From: Cyanobacteria bacterium UBA3803
GTDB lineage: Bacteria; Cyanobacteriota; Vampirovibrionia; Gastranaerophilales; Gastranaerophilaceae
Direction of reading: 5' to 3'
Assembly: GCA_002369055.1 (NCBI GenBank)
Contig: DFEL01000088.1
Coordinates: forward strand, 1-10,711
Length of the DNA: 10,711 nt
Shown: positions 5,611 to 10,711 of the stretch, one piece after another
Layout of the letters: every line of letters starts with the position of its first letter
How positions within the stretch are numbered: the stretch's first letter is position 1
Program-made: the position numbers and the translations under genes
Notes under the pieces: generated by a model
Databases searched by the model: none
The model's input: only the letters and a program-made list of their open reading frames with translations
What the model was told of the DNA's origin: nothing

Positions 5611-6944
5611 TGGATAATATTATACCGTTTTATACAAACGATGGCTCTGTGGGACTGTATAGCATAAATGATAGCGATATATTTCACTCTGTTTTTGGTG
5701 CGTTAAGCGAAGCCTATGATAAATTTGTTTTGCCCGCAAATTTTAATTATTATTTTAAAGATAATAATGAAATTAAAATTTTAGACTTATGTTTTGGAAT
5801 TGGATATAATTCAAAAACTTTTTTAAATGAAATTTTTTCTAAAAACTATTTTCTTACAGAAAATAACGAAACGATATATGCCGATAATAATTTAAACGAT
5901 AAATGTAACGATAAGATATATACCAATAAAATTAGTAAAGCAAAATATAACATTTCGATATATTCTAATAATATTTTAAAAAAATCTTTTTTAAAAAAAA
6001 TAATAAATAGAGAAAAAAAAATTGATAAATTAAAAATCAAAATAGATGCAATTGATGTTAATGAAAATCTGATGAAATTATCACCATTATTAAAAACATG
6101 TACTGCATTTGTAAGACCAAAAATAACCGGCATTGATAAAGTAGACAAATATATTTATGGTGGCAAAAATTTTAAATCAAAATATAAACTAAAAAATGAA
6201 GTTAATTTGTTAATACTAATGTCCCTTGTCGATAAATACGGTAAAGAGTATTTATCAGAAACATTTTGTGAACTAATTAAAAGTAAAAAATGGCATAATT
6301 TTATAAGTGATGATATGAGCCGTTTTATGAGATTTTATATTTTTTCTAAGGGTATTTACTTACCTTTGTCATATAAAACGCCTTTTTTACATAATATATA
6401 TTATAAGTATATATCAAAAAGTTATAAAAATACACTAAAAGTACTAGAAAATAACGAAATATCATTTAATGGTATTATTGATGATGCCAGACATTTTTTA
6501 TTATCAAACGATGAAATATATGATTTCATTTTTTTAGATGCTTTTTCTCCTAAAAAATGTCCAAATCTTTGGACTTTCGATTTTTTTAAACTTTTATATT
6601 CACACTTGTCAGATAATGGTAAAATTTTGACATATTCAAATTCTCCTGCTGTAAGAAATGCTTTTATAAAAAATAATTTTTATATAGGAAAAATATATAA
6701 CAATAATGAGAACCGATTTACAGGTACTATTGCCGTAAAAAATCCAAATTTGATTCAATATAAATTATCAAAATATGAATATGGATTACTTGATACAAGA
6801 GCAGGAATAATGTATAGTGATGTAAATTTAAATGACTCAAATGAAAAAATTTTACAAAGGAGAACAAATGATTTTAATGAAAGTACTTTAATTTCTGCAA
6901 CAAAGTATATCAATAATTTTAAGGGAGATAAAAATGAAATATGA
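5610..6944 (+). CDS. MnmC-type SAM-dependent tRNA methyltransferase (MnmC2-like), enlarged
   Basis: The protein (444 residues) resembles the methyltransferase half of MnmC, which methylates nm5U to mnm5U at tRNA wobble position 34. Motifs in order: N-terminal signature DGSVGLYSIND (11-21) and FHSVFGALSEAYDKF (25-39); SAM motif I ILDLCFGIGY (57-66); acidic loop AIDVN (147-151); DDARHFL (291-297); and the active-site block FLDAFSPKKCPNLWT (308-322), where D310 corresponds to the catalytic aspartate; then GKILTYSNSPAVRNAF (337-352). The core is complete. It is much larger than the roughly 250-residue MnmC domain: a Lys/Asn-rich stretch (about 75-140) and a helical stretch (about 165-285) look like insertions, and the DNA is especially AT-rich there. 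The usual PxKNP reads PKKCP. A C-terminal extension of about 65 residues follows the fold. It overlaps the downstream flavoprotein gene by 11 bases and ends in TGA. The tRNA substrate is inferred from family only. Confidence 0.82.
   Translation: MDNIIPFYTNDGSVGLYSINDSDIFHSVFGALSEAYDKFVLPANFNYYFKDNNEIKILDLCFGIGYNSKTFLNEIFSKNYFLTENNETIYADNNLNDKCNDKIYTNKISKAKYNISIYSNNILKKSFLKKIINREKKIDKLKIKIDAIDVNENLMKLSPLLKTCTAFVRPKITGIDKVDKYIYGGKNFKSKYKLKNEVNLLILMSLVDKYGKEYLSETFCELIKSKKWHNFISDDMSRFMRFYIFSKGIYLPLSYKTPFLHNIYYKYISKSYKNTLKVLENNEISFNGIIDDARHFLLSNDEIYDFIFLDAFSPKKCPNLWTFDFFKLLYSHLSDNGKILTYSNSPAVRNAFIKNNFYIGKIYNNNENRFTGTIAVKNPNLIQYKLSKYEYGLLDTRAGIMYSDVNLNDSNEKILQRRTNDFNESTLISATKYINNFKGDKNEI
6921..6927 (+). 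promoter_or_regulatory. Shine-Dalgarno site of the flavoprotein gene
   Basis: AAGGGAG lies six bases before the ATG at 6934, within the end of the methyltransferase gene. It shows that the second cistron starts by ordinary ribosome binding although the first looks leaderless. Confidence 0.65.
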
Positions 6945-8196
6945 TGTGGTTATAGTTGGTGGCGGAACCGCAGGCTGTGCTGCCGCTTATATGCTTGGTA
7001 AATATGGTAAAAAAGTTTTAATTATCGAAAAAAATACTTTTCTTGGCGGTTCTATGACATCATCACTTGTTACTCCGATGATGAAAACTTCTGAAAATTC
7101 TATAAATAATGAGTTTTTAACAACTTTTATTGAAAAAATGAAAAAGTATAATTCTGCAATAACCTATTCTGATGGAAACAATGGCTGGTTTAATCCTCAA
7201 ATTGCAAAAATTGTCCTTGATGAACTGATGAAAGAATCAAATGTAAAAGTTTTTTATGATTCTGTTTTAGATACTTTGGATATATCGTTAAGACATATCA
7301 AAAAGATATATGTAAAATCAAAAATGTTATCGACACCTATCGAAGCGAAATATTTTATTGATGCAACCGGCAATTGTGATTTAGGATTTATTGCAAATTG
7401 TAATTTTCAAAATAAATCAAATGAAAATCAACCTACAAATTTACGTTTTATGATGGCTGGTGTTGATACAAGGCTATTTGCTGACTGGCTGCTAAAAATT
7501 GATAATGATAGAAATGTTACAACAGTAGCAGAAGTTGATGGGCAAGTTCATTTATCAACGGCATACACTTGGGATAATGATAAAAAATGGGCATTAAAGC
7601 CTTATTTTGATAGAGGTGTAAAAGATGGTATTATAGAAGATGAGGACAGAAATTATTTTCAAATTTTTACTGTTCCAAATATGCCTGATACAATTGCTTT
7701 TAATTGTCCAAGAATTTATTTTGAAGATAATATAAATCCTCTTGATGTTAATGCTTATTCAGAAGCATTGATAAAAGGTCGTTCGGCTATTTTGCGTCTT
7801 TCACGTTTTTGTAAAAAATATTTTAAAGGTTTTGAGAAAGCATATATTTCTGATATCGCAGACAGTTTGGGTATAAGAACATCAAGACGCATTGTTGGTA
7901 AGTATGTTTATACAATAAACGATTTAAAGTCGGGTAAAAAATTTGACAATTGTGCATTAATTTCAAATTATCCTGTCGATGTTCATTCAAATAAAAAAGA
8001 TAATTCAGTTTTAGAGCATTTTATGCAAGAATATCAATTACCTATTGAAGCACTTATGTCTGCCGATATGGATAATCTTTTTGTTGTAGGTCGTTGCTTA
8101 TCTGCGGACTTTTATTCACAGGGGGCATTAAGAATTATACCCAGCTGTTTTTCAATGGGTGTCGCAGTGGCTAAATTTTTGAATAATATCTTATAA
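6934..8196 (+). CDS. FAD-dependent oxidoreductase paired with the MnmC-like methyltransferase
   Basis: This 420-residue soluble flavoprotein resembles the FAD_oxidored family (PF12831) judging by motif style. The N-terminal Rossmann fold has VVIVGGGTAGCAAA (5-18) with the GxGxxG glycines G9, G11 and G14, and E32 at the end of the second strand for the adenosine ribose. LGGSMTSSLVTP (37-48) follows, then IDATGNCDLG (142-151), the second dinucleotide-fold signature. ADSLGIRTSRRIVG (309-322) and the C-terminal NLFVVGRCLSADFYS (381-395) with ALRIIPSCFSMG (398-409) are typical of the family. No signal peptide, membrane helix or Fe-S cysteine cluster is visible. The 11-base overlap with the methyltransferase gene implies a shared transcript and linked roles. 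In bifunctional MnmC the partner domain is an FAD oxidase that removes the carboxymethyl group from cmnm5U; this protein could do that job, but it is not obviously of the DAO type used there. Substrate unknown. Confidence 0.85.
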   Translation: MKYDVVIVGGGTAGCAAAYMLGKYGKKVLIIEKNTFLGGSMTSSLVTPMMKTSENSINNEFLTTFIEKMKKYNSAITYSDGNNGWFNPQIAKIVLDELMKESNVKVFYDSVLDTLDISLRHIKKIYVKSKMLSTPIEAKYFIDATGNCDLGFIANCNFQNKSNENQPTNLRFMMAGVDTRLFADWLLKIDNDRNVTTVAEVDGQVHLSTAYTWDNDKKWALKPYFDRGVKDGIIEDEDRNYFQIFTVPNMPDTIAFNCPRIYFEDNINPLDVNAYSEALIKGRSAILRLSRFCKKYFKGFEKAYISDIADSLGIRTSRRIVGKYVYTINDLKSGKKFDNCALISNYPVDVHSNKKDNSVLEHFMQEYQLPIEALMSADMDNLFVVGRCLSADFYSQGALRIIPSCFSMGVAVAKFLNNIL

Positions 8197-8200
8197 TGAC

Positions 8201-8235
8201 TTGATAACGCTGTTTTTTGCGTTATAATTTAAGCA
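8201..8235 (+). promoter_or_regulatory. Leaderless-type promoter of the AsmA-like gene
   Basis: TTGATA (8201-8206, one mismatch to the -35 consensus), a 16-base spacer, a perfect TATAAT (8223-8228) and six bases lead straight to the ATG at 8235. The predicted start of transcription is therefore the start codon, and there is no Shine-Dalgarno sequence. This is the best-formed promoter in the window. Confidence 0.7.
8204..8225. repeat. 7-bp perfect inverted repeat spanning the promoter spacer
   Basis: ATAACGC (8204-8210) and GCGTTAT (8219-8225) are exact inverted repeats around an 8-base T-rich centre. The arms overlap the -35 and -10 boxes of the promoter at 8201-8235, which is where an operator would sit. 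It also forms a hairpin in the 3' end of the upstream transcript, but the T run is in the loop, not after the stem, so it does not look like an intrinsic terminator. Confidence 0.45.
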
Positions 8236-10711
8236 TGGGGAAGCGTTTAAGGGTATTAGTTGTAATATTTTCACTTGTCATTTGCTATGCACTTTATTAT
8301 ATTGCATTGCCTAAGCTAATGAATCTTGAGGATTTTAGTCCGATATTATCGAGATTTATTAAGCAGGAATATGGTTACAACGTAAAATTTGAAAAGCCTA
8401 TTTTTAAAATGGGATATTTGCCTTCAATATGGATTAAGGCCGACAAGTTTATTATTTTCAACAATGATAAATCTGACGCACTTCGTGTTGATGAGCCTGT
8501 AATAAAAATATCAATTTTACCTTTAATTCTAAAAAAAACTCATATAAGATATTTTAGTGCAAAAAATATTTATATGGATTTATATTGTGATGATAAACTT
8601 AATTTGAGTATTGGTGAATATCCGGTTGATGTAGATAAAAAATTGGATTTAAATATTTCAAATTCAAGGATTTATATTAATGATTTTAATTTTAATTTAA
8701 ACGATACGGTAAAAAAATCTAAAATAGTAATTGACGGTAAATATTTTAATATTGATAAATATGCTGACAATAAGTACTTAGACTTATCTGCGAACTTTGA
8801 TGTTATATCAAAAAATAAAAGAGTTCCAATTATAATTGATATTGATACTAAATTACCTTTTAATAACCATTTAGACGATTATCCACCTAATATATCAGTT
8901 TCTGCTGCAAATTTAGATTTTTCTGATTTTGCAAATTATATTAACTATTTAACTCATGGAGATATTTCTGATATCAGAGGTGTTTTAAATTTTGATATTC
9001 ACTCAGACAAATTTATCGACAATAAAAAACAATATGTATCTACTGTATTGTTTGAGAACATTTATATTAAATCAAAATTATTTGAAAAAGATTATAAGTA
9101 TTCTAAAAAACTGCAATTAAATTCCGAATATTTACTATATGGTTCAAGGCTTGATATTTCTGTCTTTGATTTGATTTTGCCGAATACGACAATTAAATTA
9201 GGTGGTTCAGTGAATAAAATTGATGCAAAAAATCCTGTTCCTAATTTAAATTTAAAAATAAATAATGCTAATGCAACTGATTTAATTGATATAATGCCAT
9301 ATTGTGACAAATTGGATAAATTATCAGACATTTATATTTCCATTTTAAAAGATGCCGATTTTCATGCTGATGTAAATGTCAATTTAGACATAAAAGATAA
9401 TTTTAAAAGACCAAAATTATACGGTGATGTTAATGTTACAAATGCCTATGTAGAAAGACCTATTCATAATGCTCCAAAAAATGCAGATATAAAATTAAAA
9501 TATTCAGGTGAAAAATTGGATTTAAATGTATACGTGCCGACTGATTTAAATCAATATGTATCCGTAAAGGGAAAAATAGATGCTTATGATGAGCATTATG
9601 CTGATTTACACATTACAAGTACACCAAGCATTGATTTATCTGAGGCTGAACGTGTTTTAATGCCTGTACACAGAGTGTTTGATTTTTTACTGGGACCTGT
9701 TCCTATAATGAAGTTTAGCGGATATGGTAATATAGACTTAATTGTTAAAGGTACTAAAAAAGAGGCTCATACTTTTGGTTATTTTAGAACAAATAACGCA
9801 ACAGTTAATTTTGATGATATACCAAATTTGATACTTTCAAACGCATCTTCGGTATTAAATTTTAATGATACCGATACTGTTTTTCATCTGACAGAAGGAA
9901 ATATTGCCGGTAAAAAGGTCTATATTGACGGAGATTGTAATTTAAAGGGTAAGTTTAATTTTATTTCAAAATTGCATAATCAAAATGCAGGCTATCTGTT
10001 AAACGTAGTAAATACTTCCCCAATGCTAAAAAAATATCTAAATTCTGTATCATTGCTAAAAAATGCTGAGGGATTTACTGATATAAATTTGAATATAAAT
10101 GGTCAATTATTAGATATAAATAATCTTGATTTGGGCAAGAATGTTCATTTTAAGGGTGATATAACCTTACATTCAATAAAAACTAAACTTGCAAATTCAT
10201 TGGTTTATTTGCAGAATATATCAGGTTTAATTAAATTTAATGATTTTAATATAAATCTAGATTTAAATTCAAATTTAGGTAATTCAAGTATTAAAATATT
10301 TGGTGATATCAAGTCTGATAATGCTAATTTAAAATTTAAGTCAGACAGAGTGAAAGTTTATGATGTAGCACGTGTGTTTAATAGCAGTTTATTTGCATTT
10401 ACTGATTTAAATACGGCAAATCCTTCTTATGCTGAAATTAACGGTAGTTATGACGGTAGCGTAAATAAGATTGAATTTGATAAAATTAAAGCAAATGGTG
10501 CTGTCTTTTTAAAAAATTGTAAGTTAATTTATAAACCTGAAAAATTGCCGATAACTATTATAAATGGTCAAATAAATGTTAAAAATAATGATGTATATTT
10601 AAGCCGTGTAAGTGCTCAAGTTGGCACGATGCCGTCTGTTTTTGGAGGCAAAATATCAAATATATTTACAAAACCTTATATTGATATTTCACTTTTTTCA
10701 AGACCAAATCA
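8235..10711 (+). CDS. AsmA/TamB-like envelope protein, N-terminal 825 residues (3' end outside window)
   Basis: The frame is open from the ATG at 8235 to the right edge without a stop, so the protein exceeds 825 residues. It starts with a basic tip (MGKRLR) and one membrane anchor (about 6-27), followed by ISILPLILKKTHIRYFSAKN (92-111), which matches the AsmA-type element where a hydrophobic Leu/Pro strand precedes a repeated strand pattern. The rest is a long series of short alternating hydrophobic/polar strands rich in Asn, Asp, Lys and Ile with no other membrane segment, as in the AsmA/YhdP/TamB group. Those proteins are anchored in the inner membrane, span the periplasm as a beta groove and are thought to carry phospholipids to the outer membrane. 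The C-terminal domain that would separate AsmA, YhdP and TamB is not in the window. The start is supported by the promoter that fits it exactly and by the anchor beginning at residue 6; a TTG at 8217 is a weaker alternative. Confidence 0.8.
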   Translation, partial: MGKRLRVLVVIFSLVICYALYYIALPKLMNLEDFSPILSRFIKQEYGYNVKFEKPIFKMGYLPSIWIKADKFIIFNNDKSDALRVDEPVIKISILPLILKKTHIRYFSAKNIYMDLYCDDKLNLSIGEYPVDVDKKLDLNISNSRIYINDFNFNLNDTVKKSKIVIDGKYFNIDKYADNKYLDLSANFDVISKNKRVPIIIDIDTKLPFNNHLDDYPPNISVSAANLDFSDFANYINYLTHGDISDIRGVLNFDIHSDKFIDNKKQYVSTVLFENIYIKSKLFEKDYKYSKKLQLNSEYLLYGSRLDISVFDLILPNTTIKLGGSVNKIDAKNPVPNLNLKINNANATDLIDIMPYCDKLDKLSDIYISILKDADFHADVNVNLDIKDNFKRPKLYGDVNVTNAYVERPIHNAPKNADIKLKYSGEKLDLNVYVPTDLNQYVSVKGKIDAYDEHYADLHITSTPSIDLSEAERVLMPVHRVFDFLLGPVPIMKFSGYGNIDLIVKGTKKEAHTFGYFRTNNATVNFDDIPNLILSNASSVLNFNDTDTVFHLTEGNIAGKKVYIDGDCNLKGKFNFISKLHNQNAGYLLNVVNTSPMLKKYLNSVSLLKNAEGFTDINLNINGQLLDINNLDLGKNVHFKGDITLHSIKTKLANSLVYLQNISGLIKFNDFNINLDLNSNLGNSSIKIFGDIKSDNANLKFKSDRVKVYDVARVFNSSLFAFTDLNTANPSYAEINGSYDGSVNKIEFDKIKANGAVFLKNCKLIYKPEKLPITIINGQINVKNNDVYLSRVSAQVGTMPSVFGGKISNIFTKPYIDISLFSRPN

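Noticed and set aside
5821..6060. The very AT-rich part of the methyltransferase gene as a sign of decay or foreign origin
   Set aside because: The frame is intact and the catalytic motifs on both sides are preserved. Low-complexity insertions in a genome this AT-rich explain the composition without transfer.
5846..6148. Minus-strand open frame of 100 codons that looks hydrophobic
   Set aside because: It is antisense to the Lys/Asn-rich part of the methyltransferase; AAA and AAT codons read backwards give Phe and Ile, which mimics membrane helices.
8204..8225. Intrinsic terminator of the flavoprotein transcript
   Set aside because: The stem is only 7 bp and the T run is in the loop; the bases after the stem are AATTTAAG, not a T tract.
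9092..9331. Minus-strand open frame of 79 codons
   Set aside because: It lies inside the continuous AsmA-like frame, has no ribosome site and shows no family signal.
1..10711. Defence island, prophage, insertion sequence, CRISPR array, tRNA or rRNA
   Set aside because: No transposase, integrase, nuclease, spaced direct repeats or tRNA-like cloverleaf could be seen; all but about 200 bases are accounted for by core-type genes.

Overview
The window is a densely coding, very AT-rich stretch of bacterial DNA using the standard code: all stops seen are TAA except one TGA, and no in-frame TGA is read as sense. A complex I cluster (nuoLMN), the MEP-pathway gene ispG and a large AsmA/TamB-like envelope protein together point to a free-living or gut-associated low-GC bacterium with two membranes. 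Gene style and composition would fit the non-photosynthetic cyanobacterial relatives (Melainabacteria/Vampirovibrionia, Gastranaerophilales), but this is inference from impression, not a placement; other AT-rich diderm lineages cannot be excluded.

Layout. Bases 1-3355 (+) hold the end of a complex I operon: the C-terminal part of nuoL, then nuoM (4-base TAATG-type junction) and nuoN (1-base gap), translationally packed. A small secreted protein of unknown function (3361-3666) and ispG (3731-4789) follow on the minus strand; the small gene meets nuoN tail to tail with only 5 bases between them. At about 4790-4827 transcription diverges, and the rest of the window is on the plus strand: a calcineurin-like metallophosphoesterase (4828-5559), an overlapping two-gene unit of an MnmC-type SAM methyltransferase and an FAD-dependent oxidoreductase (5610-8196), and the first 825 codons of an AsmA/TamB-like protein that runs off the right edge (8235 onward). 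There is no intergenic stretch over 100 bases, and I see no RNA gene, insertion sequence, CRISPR array or prophage gene.

How the genes relate. NuoL, NuoM and NuoN are the three antiporter-like proton-pumping membrane subunits of complex I. NuoM keeps the expected charged residues. NuoN keeps the Glu/Lys chain but has lost two histidines and a tyrosine that are usual in the family. The methyltransferase and the flavoprotein look like a separated counterpart of the bifunctional tRNA-modifying enzyme MnmC, except that the flavoprotein resembles a different FAD family from the usual MnmC oxidase domain. This pair is the best candidate in the window for something not yet well described. Two plus-strand units (5610 and 8235) have a perfect TATAAT exactly six bases before their ATG and no Shine-Dalgarno sequence, the layout expected of leaderless mRNAs, whereas genes inside or downstream of other units carry clear Shine-Dalgarno sites.
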